Assembly (NCBI RefSeq): GCF_000069185.1
Contig: NC_010397.1
Coordinates: 2,356,001-2,420,000, forward strand
Source: Mycobacteroides abscessus ATCC 19977
GTDB taxonomy: Bacteria; Actinomycetota; Actinomycetes; Mycobacteriales; Mycobacteriaceae
Reading direction: 5' to 3'
Length of the DNA stretch: 64,000 bases
The notes beneath the pieces were generated by a model. The model ran no database searches and was not told the DNA's origin. It was given only the letters and a program-made list of their open reading frames with translations. The position numbers and the translations under genes were made by a program. Below, piece after piece: positions 26,882 through 44,861 of this stretch (the first letter of the stretch is position 1; every line of letters starts with the position of its first letter).

Positions 26882-27179
26882 CCTCTCCGGCGCTCTCTGG
26901 GGCCGAGTCTCCGCCTTGTTTTGCAGCGCTGAGTGTCTGCGAAGGTGGGGGCCAGGCTGGGGCCATGCGACGCCTGTCACGGACGTTGCGGGGAGGGGCG
27001 GCCGTCGCAAGGACATGTCGCCGGAATCGGCGGCGGGATTTGCGCGCGCGGGTGAGCGTTCGCCGCGCCGTTACCAGCCATAACGGACGACGACCTGGCG
27101 CGATGGAAACGCTCGTCATGTCGGCGACATGGGTAACCGCAAGATTGCCGCCACCCACCGCAGCACATAGGCTGATCAC

Positions 27180-28190
27180 GTGGATGTCGAGCCGTCAGGC
27201 CTCGATGCCGAACCGGACGGTGAGTTCGACTCTGGGATCCGTAAGCGCAGGCGAGGCCGTACCCGTGGACCTGTGCGGCATGATTCCGCCCAGGTGACGG
27301 ACGGCATTGACACGACGGCGGATGAGGTCCCGTCGACGGAGTCTGCCTCCCGTCACTTCGCGCGTGCGTCGCGCACGGCGGGCAGTTGGTTCCGCAAGAT
27401 GGATCGCGATCCCGCGGTAGTGGCGGCGCTGCGCCGTGCGCGGCGCTCTCTGCCCGGTGACCCCTATTTCGGTGACCCGTTGTCCACCAGTGGTTTTGGC
27501 GGTGCGAGCGCAGTCGCGCGCGCCGCCGATCGATTGGTGACCGACAGGGACACCGCGGTCCGTGAGTTTGGTTTCGGCGCATTGCAGATTTGGCAGGCCT
27601 TCACCGAGAAGGTGAGCAAGCAGCCGGCCAACCGTGAGGTCACTTTGGTCTTCACCGATCTTGTCGGCTTTTCCGGATGGGCGCTTGAGGCTGGTGACGA
27701 AGCGACTCTCAAGCTGCTGCGCCGTGTCGCGTCCGTGTCCGAGCCTCCGCTGCTCAGCGCGGGGGGCCAGGTAGTCAAGCGCATGGGCGATGGCATCATG
27801 GCGGTTTTCGATGACCCGGTAACCGCGCTACGTGCCATCATTCCTGCCCGAGACGCGCTGAAAAACGTTGAGATCCAGGGATATACGCCGGTGATGCGGA
27901 TCGGCATCCATGCGGGTACGCCCCAGCGTATCGGCTCCGATTGGCTCGGTGTGGATGTGAACATCGCGGCGCGGGTGATGGAGAGTGCCGCGAAAGGCGG
28001 GCTCGCCATCTCTCAGCCGGCATTGGCCAAGGTGCCGCTGGCGTTTCTTGACCACATGGGACTCACGCCCACTCCGGTGCGGCGTCCGCTGTTCTCCAGC
28101 CGACCGGCCGGAGTACCCGAAAATATGAAGATGTACCTGCTCGAAACTCGCAGACAACTGCCAGCTCCGGGAGATGACGGTCGCGTCTAG
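27180..28190 (+). CDS. Class III adenylate cyclase (Rv1647-like)
   Basis: 336 residues from GTG 27180. After a basic, disordered lead and a helical domain (about 55-150), the catalytic domain shows VTLVFTDLVGFSGW with the first metal Asp, VVKRMGDGIMAVFDDP with the second, and GVDVNIAARVME carrying the Asn/Arg pair that stabilises the transition state. It makes cAMP from ATP as a homodimer in the cytoplasm. M. tuberculosis Rv1647 has this architecture and lies at the same place before Rv1648 and pheST. With a cAMP-binding-type universal stress protein also in the window, a cAMP link is possible but not shown. Confidence 0.92.
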   Translation: MDVEPSGLDAEPDGEFDSGIRKRRRGRTRGPVRHDSAQVTDGIDTTADEVPSTESASRHFARASRTAGSWFRKMDRDPAVVAALRRARRSLPGDPYFGDPLSTSGFGGASAVARAADRLVTDRDTAVREFGFGALQIWQAFTEKVSKQPANREVTLVFTDLVGFSGWALEAGDEATLKLLRRVASVSEPPLLSAGGQVVKRMGDGIMAVFDDPVTALRAIIPARDALKNVEIQGYTPVMRIGIHAGTPQRIGSDWLGVDVNIAARVMESAAKGGLAISQPALAKVPLAFLDHMGLTPTPVRRPLFSSRPAGVPENMKMYLLETRRQLPAPGDDGRV

Positions 28191-28193
28191 TGG

Positions 28194-28979
28194 GTGCGAT
28201 CATGGGTCATGCGGAGAGTATGGGCCGCGCTGGTTCGCCTACGCGTGACGATCGGCTACGCGGTGGCCCTGGTCGCTGTCGCCGTGGTGCTGGTCATAGA
28301 GGGCCCACGGATGCAAGACCGGGTCGTCGCCCACGCGAGTACCAACCTGCACAATCTCCACCAAGGGCATCTGGGCACCCTCATCGGCAGCGCATTCGTG
28401 ACTGACGCCGGTCCGATCTACCTGTGGCTTCCGGGCTTGATGAGCATTCTTGCGCTGGCGGAACTGCAGTGGCGTAGTGGACGATTGGCGCTGACATTCG
28501 TATTGGGCCACATCGGGGCCACCCTCATCGTCGGGCTGGGGCTTGCCTTTGCGGTCTGGCTTCATTGGGCTCCCGTATCCATCGCGCGCGCCAGCGATGT
28601 CGGGATGAGCTATGGGACGGCCGCCGTATTGGGAGCGCTCACCTTTTCGATCCCACCGCGATGGCGGACCTCGTGGGGGTGGGGATGGATCACGATCGGG
28701 CTCGTCGCCATTGTATGTAACCAGACCTTCACCGAAGTCGGTCACCTGACGGCACTGTTACTCGGGATGCTGGGTGCGCGGCTGACACCATCGTACGCGC
28801 CTCATTGGTCCGCTCTTCGGCTGTCGCTCTTGGCTTGTGGTTGTCTTTTCGCGTTGATGCTGTTCTCTGAGGACGGTCAAACGCTGGCTGTGGCCCTGCC
28901 GGCTGGGCTCGCTGCGGTGCTGATCACGCATTGGGTCAGCGAACGGCGGCGGCCTCATGGTCAAGTAGCCATCGCTTGA
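28194..28979 (+). CDS. Rhomboid-like integral membrane protein (Rv1648-like)
   Basis: 261 residues with six or seven hydrophobic segments. The pattern LTFVLGHIGATLIV, then DVGMSYGTAAVLGAL and later TEVGHLTALLLGML, resembles the actinobacterial rhomboid-like family. There the Ser of the G-x-S-x-G-type helix and a His two helices later could form a protease dyad. Whether it is an active intramembrane protease is open. It starts 3 bases after the cyclase stop (GTG 28194; ATG 28209 is an alternative), so the two are cotranscribed. Its 3' end overlaps the convergent ogt gene by 44 bases. Confidence 0.75.
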   Translation: MRSWVMRRVWAALVRLRVTIGYAVALVAVAVVLVIEGPRMQDRVVAHASTNLHNLHQGHLGTLIGSAFVTDAGPIYLWLPGLMSILALAELQWRSGRLALTFVLGHIGATLIVGLGLAFAVWLHWAPVSIARASDVGMSYGTAAVLGALTFSIPPRWRTSWGWGWITIGLVAIVCNQTFTEVGHLTALLLGMLGARLTPSYAPHWSALRLSLLACGCLFALMLFSEDGQTLAVALPAGLAAVLITHWVSERRRPHGQVAIA

Positions 28980-29439
28980 TCGGGAGCCCATAGCGGAAGC
29001 CCCCTAGCGCGCCACCGATCCGAAAAACACGGTGGCATGGCACAAACAACGCCGCCGCGTTCCGTGCGCAGGCACTTGCGGCGGCGCGGATGGCGGCGGG
29101 CCGCCCGGCGCGGTCGGCGAACTCGCTGTAGGTGATGGGTGCCTGTGGATCTACAGTTCGCAGCACATCCCACGCATGCATGAGGAACGCCCCGGAACGC
29201 TGAACTACAGGGATCGAGTCGATACAAGTCAGGTCGCCGGCGTGATAGTCGGTGATCGCCTCGGTGACCTTTCCCAGATCGCGTTTGGGCGTCAGGGTCT
29301 TGGGGCGCAGGGATGGGTGAATCAGTGCGCGGAGCAGTTCAGGTGAGTCGGTCCACCCCGAGGCCAAGACGGCGCCCGTATCATCCACGATGGCGGTAAA
29401 TGGGCCCACCGGGGTGGTGAGAGTCGCATGATCGGTCAC
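28936..29439 (-). CDS. ogt: O6-alkylguanine-DNA alkyltransferase
   Basis: 167 residues. It removes O6-alkyl groups from guanine onto its own cysteine in a single-use reaction. The active site VPCHRVFR (Cys135) and the DNA-binding TYSEFADRAGRPAAIRAAASA helix are present; the C-terminal segment is GGFRYGLPIKRWLL. The start is GTG 29439, which overlaps the alkA stop in a GTGA sequence, so the two repair genes are translationally coupled. The upstream frame to 29526 lies inside alkA and is not used. M. tuberculosis has the same pair as Rv1316c-Rv1317c, but elsewhere in the genome. Confidence 0.95.
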   Translation of the reverse strand: MTDHATLTTPVGPFTAIVDDTGAVLASGWTDSPELLRALIHPSLRPKTLTPKRDLGKVTEAITDYHAGDLTCIDSIPVVQRSGAFLMHAWDVLRTVDPQAPITYSEFADRAGRPAAIRAAASACARNAAALFVPCHRVFRIGGALGGFRYGLPIKRWLLDHEAAAVR

Positions 29440-30917
29440 GATTTTCCCTTCGGTTTGCGAGTGAGTTGCCGCGGTAGCGCGGCGATTCCCTTGCGCCACA
29501 GGTGCATGGAGACATAAGAGCGCCATGGCGAACTAGCACGGGCGGTTGCCATGTCGACACCTGCGGCGGTGGCGCCGCGCCGCAGCACAAGATCGTGTTC
29601 CAGCAGCACGTCGGGGTCGGCCAGTTGGCGCATGACCACGTAGTCTGCGGTCCATGGGCCAATCCCCTTGATATCCAACAACTGCCGACGTAGATCGGTG
29701 CCAGTCATGCCATGATGCAACTCCAATTTTCCTGTTGCGAGCCTGTCGGCGGCCCCGGCGATCGCTGCGATCCGTGCCGCTGGCCCGGCCATGACCTCCT
29801 GGGCTGCGGCAGCAACGGTTTCGGCGGTCGGAAAAAGATGGGTCACTCGTCCCGTGGCGTCGGTAACTTCCTCGCCAAGGGCCGCCACCAGGGACGCCGT
29901 CGCCGTATTGGCCGCCGCCACGGAGATCTGCTGGCCGATCATGGTGCGCAACAATAGCTCTGCACCGTCGACGGTCCCTGGAACCCTGATCCCCGGGGCC
30001 TCGGTCACCAGCGGGGCAAGGACGCGGTGTGACAGTAGGGCTTCGTCGACAGCCGACGGGTCGGCGTCCAGATCCAGCAGGTGGCGCAGGCGTGCCACCG
30101 CGGGGGCCAAGTCGCGCATGTCCGTGAGCTGCAAGTCGGCCCGCACCTGGTCGGCGCTGACCGTCAACGTCGCGATCACCGGCCCATGCGGCATCCGCAA
30201 CGCCCGCGTATACCGGCCGTCGGAAAAATCCTCTACGCCTCGCGCGCAATGATGCTCCAACAGCCACGTTGACCATGCGATGTTGTGTGGCTGCCGTAGA
30301 GGAAGTTTGAGGCTGACGGCGCCGGGAATGGGTTCCGGCGCGGGACATTCCTTGCGGGGGAGCTCGGTCCGTAGCTTGGAGGGTGTGGTCGCGAAGACTG
30401 CGGCAATCGTGTCGTTGAATTGGCGAATGCTGGAAAATCCTGCGGCAAAGGCGATATCGGACATCGGCAGATCAGTGCGCTGAATCAGCACACGCGCCGT
30501 GGTGGCCCGATTGGCGCGGGCAAGTGCCAGTGGGCTCGCCCCGAGCTCGGCCAGCAGGACCCTGTTCAGCTGGCGACTCGAGTATCCGAGTGCCCGGGAC
30601 AGCCCGTCTACACCGTCGCGCTCGACCAGGCCGTCCCCGATAAGTCGCATCGCGCGGACGGCCAAATCGGACTTGATATTCCACAATGGCGATCCCGGTG
30701 CTGCGTCGGGAAGGCAGCGCCGGCAGGCCCGGTATCCCGCCGCCTGCGCCGAGGCGGCGGTGGGGTGGAAGGAAACGTTCTGTCGTTTCGGCGTGATGGC
30801 GGGACAGGATGGCCGACAGTAGATTCCGGTGGTGTGTACGGCGGTGAAGAACTGCCCGTCGAATCGTGTGTCGCGGGATTGAACGGCCCGGTAGCAGGCC
30901 TCCGCGTCAAGCTCCAT
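29436..30917 (-). CDS. alkA: Ada/AlkA fusion: alkylation sensor-regulator and 3-methyladenine glycosylase
   Basis: 493 residues in three parts. Residues 1-80 are the Ada zinc domain with C34, C38, C65 and C68 (GIYCRPSC, RACRRC); C38 is the methylphosphotriester acceptor. Residues 85-180 are an AraC helix-turn-helix (MSDIAFAAGFSSIRQF). The rest is the AlkA glycosylase, with helix-hairpin-helix IKGIGPWTADYVVM and the catalytic Asp in LLEHDLVLRRG. The protein senses alkyl damage, activates transcription and excises 3-alkyl purines. This is the actinobacterial AdaA-AlkA type, about the length of Rv1317c. It is followed by ogt with a 4-base overlap and probably regulates its own promoter in the 301-bp gap before pheS. 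Confidence 0.95.
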   Translation of the reverse strand: MELDAEACYRAVQSRDTRFDGQFFTAVHTTGIYCRPSCPAITPKRQNVSFHPTAASAQAAGYRACRRCLPDAAPGSPLWNIKSDLAVRAMRLIGDGLVERDGVDGLSRALGYSSRQLNRVLLAELGASPLALARANRATTARVLIQRTDLPMSDIAFAAGFSSIRQFNDTIAAVFATTPSKLRTELPRKECPAPEPIPGAVSLKLPLRQPHNIAWSTWLLEHHCARGVEDFSDGRYTRALRMPHGPVIATLTVSADQVRADLQLTDMRDLAPAVARLRHLLDLDADPSAVDEALLSHRVLAPLVTEAPGIRVPGTVDGAELLLRTMIGQQISVAAANTATASLVAALGEEVTDATGRVTHLFPTAETVAAAAQEVMAGPAARIAAIAGAADRLATGKLELHHGMTGTDLRRQLLDIKGIGPWTADYVVMRQLADPDVLLEHDLVLRRGATAAGVDMATARASSPWRSYVSMHLWRKGIAALPRQLTRKPKGKS

Positions 30918-32273
<1,356 letters not shown>

Positions 32274-32274
<1 letters not shown>

Positions 32275-34757
32275 TGCGAGTTCCTTACAGCTGGCTGCTT
32301 GAGGTGTTGCGGGTCGGTGCCCCGGAGTTCACCGCCAGTGCGGCCGATATCGAAGAAACCCTGATTCGCATTGGCCATGAGGTCGAAGAGGTCGTGATCC
32401 CCGGGCCGGTGACAGGGCCTCTCGTGGTGGGACGAGTTGTTCAGATCACCGAACTCACCGAGTTCAAGAAGCCGATCCGCTTCTGCCTGGTTGACGTTGG
32501 CGAGGCCGAGCCTCGTGAAATCGTGTGTGGTGCTTCTAATTTCGCGGTCGATGATCTAGTTGTAGTGGCACTTCCGGGCGTCACGCTGCCGGGTGACTTC
32601 ACGATCGCGACGCGAAAGACATACGGGCATACGTCCGATGGCATGATCTGCTCTACGAGCGAGCTCGGCCTGGGCATCGAATCGTCAGGATCGCCGGGCA
32701 TCTTGGTGCTGCCACCGGAAACCGCGGCGCCCGGAGCCGATGCCATCGCGGTGGTGGGACTGGATGATGCCATTTACGATCTGTCCATCACGCCCGATCG
32801 GGGTTACTGTCTGTCTGTCCGCGGGCTGGCTCGCGATCTGGCCTGCGCATACGACCTGAACTTCGTAGACCCCGCTGCAGTACAGCCTCTTCCGGCGGAA
32901 GGGGCGTCGTTACCCGTACATATCGATGCCGGGACCGGAGTGAAGCGCTTCGGGCTGCGGCCTGTGGTCGGCATCGATCCGGCCGCGGTCTCGCCCTGGT
33001 GGTTACAGCGGCGACTGATGCTTTGTGGGATCCGGGCAATCTCGCCCGCGGTAGACGCGACCAACTACGTGATGCTCGAGATCGGGCACCCCATGCATGC
33101 GCACGACAAGACGCATGTCCGTGGCGATTTCCGAGTACGGTTCGCAACACCCGGCGAAACGGTGGTCACGCTGGACGATCTGGAGCGCAGACTCGAACCC
33201 GGCGACGTGCTTATTGCCGACGATGCGGGTGTCACCGCCATCGGCGGCGTGATGGGCGCCGGCAGCACCGAGATGCGGGAGGATTCCACCGATGTGCTGC
33301 TGGAAGCCGCGGTGTGGGATCCGGCGGCCGTGCTGCGCACGCAACGCCGGCTTCATCTGCACAGCGAGGCGGGGCGTCGCTATGAGCGCTCCGTGGATCC
33401 TGCAATATCCGTTGCCGCGCTTGATCGCTGCGCATCTCTGCTGTGCGATATCGCCGGCGGGACCGCACCTGCCGAACTCACGGACTGGCGTGCTGACAGC
33501 GAAGCCCGGCCAGAGATTGTTATGGCCGCCGATCTTCCGGCGCGGATCGCCGGGGTCGATTATGCGGACGGCGTGGTGGAACGACGGCTGCGCCAAATCG
33601 GCGCCGGAGTGGTCGTCGAGGGCGACACACTGCGAGTGACGCCGCCGAGCTGGCGCCCGGACATCACCGAAGGCGCCGATCTGGTCGAGGAAGTGCTCCG
33701 CCTTGAAGGTCTCAGCGATATTCCCTCCATACTGCCCGCGGCACCGCAAGGCGGAGGTCTCACGCCGGTGCAGCGCCGTCGTCGTGCGGTAGGGAAGTCG
33801 TTGGCGCTGAACGGTTACACAGAGATCTTGCCGATGCCGTTCCTGCCTGCCGGCGTGTTCGACGCGTGGGGTCTGGATGACAACGACCCGCGCCGTCACA
33901 CCACGAAGGTGCTCAATCCACTGGAATCGGATCGCCCGGAGCTCGCCAGCACCCTGTTGCCGGGCGTGCTGGAAGCACTGTCGCGCAACATTTCCCGAGG
34001 AAATGCCGACGTTGCGCTCTTTACCATCGGCCAGGTGGTGCGGCCGACGGAGACCACCCGGGCGATTCCATTGCTCGACGTGAGCGGTCGACCTTCGGAG
34101 GCCGAGCTCCATGCGCTGCTCGAATCGCTACCCGCACAACCGGTCCACGTGGCGCTGGTGCTGGCCGGTGCGCGCGAGCCGAGCGGGCCGTGGGGACGTG
34201 GTCGCACGGCCGATGTCACCGACGCGCTGGAGGCGGCCCGGGTCATCGGGCGTGCTGCCTACGTCGACATAGCGCTGCGCGCAGGTGAGGAACTGCCGTG
34301 GCATCCGGGGCGTTGTGCCGAGATCGTGGTCGACGGCCAGATTGTCGGGCATACCGGAGAGCTGCATCCTGCGGTAATCGAGCGTCTCGGCCTGCCGAAG
34401 CGGACCTGCGCCCTGGAGCTCAGCCTTGACGCGCTTCCTGTTGCCAATCCGCTTCCGGCACCGAGGATTTCGCCCTTCCCGGCGGTACACCAAGACGTGT
34501 CGCTGGTGGTTACCGAGACGGTCCCGGCCGATGCCGTCACCGAAGCGCTGCGTGATGGCGCGGGGGAGCTGATCGAGGATGTGCGGCTGGTGGAGGTCTA
34601 CACCGGACCGCAGGTTGGCGAGGGCAACAAATCTCTGAACTTCCGGCTGCGCTTCCGGGCGGCGGACCGAACTCTCACAGAAGACGAAGCCACCGCCGCG
34701 CGGGTGGCGGCGGTGGCTTCTGCGGCTGAGCGCGTGGGGGCGGCCCAACGCGCTTAG
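32274..34757 (+). CDS. pheT: Phenylalanyl-tRNA synthetase beta subunit
   Basis: 827 residues, a full-length PheT. It begins [12 protein letters not shown] and then carries the EMAP/OB-type tRNA-binding domain (about 40-150: [18 protein letters not shown]). The B3/B4 editing domain follows (around 210-390), then B5 ([19 protein letters not shown]). A catalytically inactive class II-like core and a C-terminal anticodon-binding ferredoxin-like domain ([12 protein letters not shown]) complete the protein. It edits Tyr-tRNA-Phe and binds tRNA. It shares one base with the pheS stop. Compared with other bacteria nothing is missing. Confidence 0.98.
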
Positions 34758-34763
34758 CAGGTC

Positions 34764-34835
34764 TTACTGTCCTCGGCGCTGGTCAGCCTGCTCGCGGTGC
34801 TGCTCCTGGCGCTGACGATCGGCACGATCCGACAT
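34764..34835 (-). CDS. Possible 23-residue charged small protein
   Basis: The minus strand carries AAGGGAG, 6 bases, then ATG (34835), reading MSDRADRQRQEQHREQADQR and ending with three more residues before TAA. The ribosome-binding site is strong and well spaced. The peptide is Gln/Arg/Glu/Asp-rich with no hydrophobic residue except Ala and the start. It lies in the 264-bp gap between pheT and argC, on the opposite strand. Upstream of it the sequence has short GAGAACGA-type direct repeats. It is too short for homology-based judgement here. Confidence 0.4.
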   Translation of the reverse strand: MSDRADRQRQEQHREQADQRRGQ

Positions 34836-34995
34836 GGAAGGCTCCCTTCTCGTACTCGTTCTCGTTCGTTCTCGACTGCCGGCGATCTGCGCCAGCTACC
34901 TCACCGTAACTGTGGGCACCGCGCATTACACCGTTTAGCTCAAGTTGAGGTTGACCGGCGGTGGCCGAAGGCTTGCCGAATATATTTGCGCTCTT

Positions 34996-37272
<2,277 letters not shown>

Positions 37273-37276
<4 letters not shown>

Positions 37277-38150
37277 AGGCAACCAAGAAGGCCACGAAAA
37301 AGGCCGCTGTGCTGGCGGGCGCGCTCCCGTGGCTCAAGAAGCTGCACGGCACCATCGTCGTCATCAAGTACGGCGGTAACGCGATGACCGACGACGCGCT
37401 GAAGAACGCCTTCGCCGAAGACATGGTGTTTCTGCGCAACTGTGGTATCCACCCGGTCGTCGTGCACGGCGGAGGCCCGCAGATCAGCGCGATGCTGAAA
37501 AAACTCGGTGTCGACGGTGAATTCAAGGGTGGGTTCCGCGTCACCACGCCGGAGGTGCTCGATATCGCGCGCATGGTGCTATTCGGCCAGGTTGGCCGCG
37601 AGTTGGTCGGATTGATCAACAGCCACGGACCGTATGCGGTCGGGATCACGGGTGAGGACGCGCAGCTGTTCACGGCCGTCCGGCGCACCGCGACGGTGGA
37701 TGGAGTCGAGACCGATATCGGATTGGTCGGTGATGTCGCACAGGTGAGTCCCGAGGCTATTCTCGACCTGATCGACGCCGGCCGTATCCCGGTGGTCTCG
37801 ACGGTGGCGCCGGATGCGGACGGCGTGGTACACAACCTGAACGCCGATACAGCAGCCGGTGCGCTCGCGGAAGCCCTTGGCGCCGAACGTCTCCTGATGC
37901 TCACCGACATCGAAGGCCTGTACACAGACTGGCCGGACCGAGAGTCCTTGGTCACGGAGATCGCGGCCGAAGATCTGCGGTCGCTGCTACCGAAGCTGGA
38001 ATCGGGGATGATCCCGAAGATCGAGGCTTGCTTGCGAGCCGTCGACGGTGGGGTGCCCAGCGCCCACATCATCGACGGGCGTGTCGAGCATTGCGTGCTG
38101 GTCGAACTGTTCACCGACGAGGGCGTCGGGACAATCATCAGGAGTAAGTC

Positions 38151-38154
<4 letters not shown>
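37273..38154 (+). CDS. argB: Acetylglutamate kinase
   Basis: 293 residues from GTG 37273, which overlaps the argJ stop. It phosphorylates N-acetylglutamate with ATP and is the usual arginine-inhibited step in actinobacteria. [11 protein letters not shown] (ATP phosphate-binding Lys/Gly), VVHGGGPQI and [13 protein letters not shown] are typical. The N-terminus [23 protein letters not shown] is unusually Lys-rich, with a duplicated KATKKA. An N-terminal helix of this kind builds the hexamer in arginine-sensitive kinases, so feedback inhibition is likely. Confidence 0.97.
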
Positions 38155-40776
<2,622 letters not shown>

Positions 40777-40798
40777 AAACTAGAAAGAAGAAGTAGGA

Positions 40799-43431
<2,633 letters not shown>

Positions 43432-43440
43432 TATCCAGCC

Positions 43441-44226
43441 ATGGACGGTGAGCCGGACCCGACATTGTCGGGCCCCGGTCCGGGGGGAGAGACGCCGGAC
43501 GACCCGAACGCGGTATGGCGCCGCCCCGGTGCGGAGGGGCCATTTGCGCCCGCCGCGCCCGCCACGCCCACCGCCGAAGGCCAGCAGCCTCCCGCGTCGC
43601 AGGGGGTCGTCGGCCGGCTGACCACCTGGGTCCGGTCCTGGTGGCACGACCTTGAGTTTGTCCAGATGTGGCATGTCGTGGCCGTGGCGGCGATTCTTGC
43701 CACCGCGGGTTTTGGCGGTCTGGACACCGTAGATAAAACGCCGAAGACCTTCGACGTGGGACAGCCGTTCGACAACAATCAATTCGTTATCGTGGTGAAG
43801 AAGGCCAGAGTCGTGCCAGAAGTCGTTGGCGACGGCCGCGTGCTGGCAAAGGCGAAGCCGGGGCGCGTCTATCTGGGTGTGATCGCCGAGGTCACGAACA
43901 AGGGCTCGATGCCCGGCAGTGTCTCGGCCATGTTCTCGTTACCCGAGGTGCCCGATGTCTGGGATCCGGAAATGATGAGCAAGGGAAAACCAACAAGTTT
44001 CCGACTCCATGACCAGACACCGCTGTACGTATTGCAGCCTGGGCTGACCGAGGACGCAGTGGTGATTTGGAACATTCCTGCGACTGCGGTGAAGCCGGGG
44101 GCAAACGTCGAAGTAAAAGTGCCCTTTCGTAAATACGCAGCGGCAGGCTATGTGATCTACGGAGCCAGCTGGCGTGACACCGACGATTACGCGACAGTTC
44201 TTGTCCCTGTAGAGGCTCCACAATGA
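43441..44226 (+). CDS. Membrane cassette gene A: single-pass protein with extracytoplasmic beta domain
   Basis: 261 residues. A disordered Pro/Gly/Ala-rich cytoplasmic lead (1-58) is followed by an amphipathic Trp-rich stretch (WVRSWWHDLEFVQMW) and one transmembrane helix (about 78-95, HVVAVAAILATAGFGGL). The outer domain contains VIVVKKARVVPEV, a GRVYLGVIAEVTNKGSMPGSV strand pair and a C-terminal YVIYGASWRDTDDY. The pattern of a short anchor and an Ig-like domain that carries out long-term protein contacts resembles DUF4352-type proteins, but the match is loose. The stop overlaps gene B in ATGA. Function unknown. Confidence 0.75.
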   Translation: MDGEPDPTLSGPGPGGETPDDPNAVWRRPGAEGPFAPAAPATPTAEGQQPPASQGVVGRLTTWVRSWWHDLEFVQMWHVVAVAAILATAGFGGLDTVDKTPKTFDVGQPFDNNQFVIVVKKARVVPEVVGDGRVLAKAKPGRVYLGVIAEVTNKGSMPGSVSAMFSLPEVPDVWDPEMMSKGKPTSFRLHDQTPLYVLQPGLTEDAVVIWNIPATAVKPGANVEVKVPFRKYAAAGYVIYGASWRDTDDYATVLVPVEAPQ

Positions 44227-44861
44227 ACCCGATGAAATGGTCTAGGCCGCGTATTGAATCAGCACCATTGCGGATAGCGGTGATCATCTGCGTGGTGATC
44301 GCGACGCTTGCGGCTTCCGTGTTTGTCTGGCGGCGGCTTCCGTACGCCACCGATGTCGCCGCGCCATTCGAGGTGCGTGGTTCAGCGGGCACCGTGGTGA
44401 GCGGACGACTGTTCTCGGTAACTGTCACGAAAGCTGGCATAGCGCCGGTGGTCAAGCACACCGGGGCTATGCCGAAGGCGCGCAATTTGCAGGCACGAGG
44501 GCAGTGGATAGTGGTGAAGGCGACGGTCACCTCGTTGATCGATGCCCATGGTGCGTCTGCGCGGCTCGTCCTCGACGGCAAGGTTTTCTTGCCGGATGAC
44601 CGACTTCGTTACTCGACATTGGACGCCGCGCTCTTGAGTCCGCTCATTCCGCTCACGGGTGTGTACGTGTTTGAGGTGCCTACTGATTCAGTTGACCGAT
44701 CCTCACACGCGCAGCTTGGCATCATTTACCAGGAACCCAAACCGATACCCGAACCGACCAAATGGGATTCGGCGTTGCTGATCGATATTCCCATCGATGC
44801 ACAGCATGCCCCACGCGCAGCGGTTATCGCGTTGCCCGCCAACAAGGCAGGTGCATCGTGA
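44223..44861 (+). CDS. Membrane cassette gene B: single-pass protein, paralogous layout to A
   Basis: 212 residues. A short basic cytoplasmic start, one transmembrane helix (residues about 17-36, LRIAVIICVVIATLAASVFVW), then an outer beta domain with FSVTVTKAGIAPVV and ARGQWIVVKATVTSLIDAHG. The latter matches the strand-turn pattern of DUF4352-like domains (core: long-strand, valine-rich, then a loop with Asp). The layout repeats that of gene A without the Pro-rich lead. ATG 44223 overlaps the gene A stop and the stop overlaps gene C by 4 bases, so the products are made in step. Confidence 0.75.
   Translation: MNPMKWSRPRIESAPLRIAVIICVVIATLAASVFVWRRLPYATDVAAPFEVRGSAGTVVSGRLFSVTVTKAGIAPVVKHTGAMPKARNLQARGQWIVVKATVTSLIDAHGASARLVLDGKVFLPDDRLRYSTLDAALLSPLIPLTGVYVFEVPTDSVDRSSHAQLGIIYQEPKPIPEPTKWDSALLIDIPIDAQHAPRAAVIALPANKAGAS

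Larger units (their letters stand above)
26236..27179. other. Long intergenic region between porin and adenylate cyclase
   Basis: This 944-bp stretch has no convincing gene apart from one very short ORF with a strong ribosome-binding site (26831-26881). The porin side (to about 26600) is noticeably richer in A and T than its surroundings, and carries the tandem leader repeat and the TTTTCACAG repeats. The cyclase side is GC-rich with several overlapping frames of up to 140 codons on both strands, none with a Shine-Dalgarno or a family pattern. It is the longest non-coding stretch in the window and could hold a small RNA. Confidence 0.6.

Noticed and set aside
26862-27297. Several 75-140 codon frames on both strands before the adenylate cyclase
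   Set aside because: They overlap each other, are Arg/Pro-rich and lack ribosome-binding sites. They are expected by chance at this GC content.
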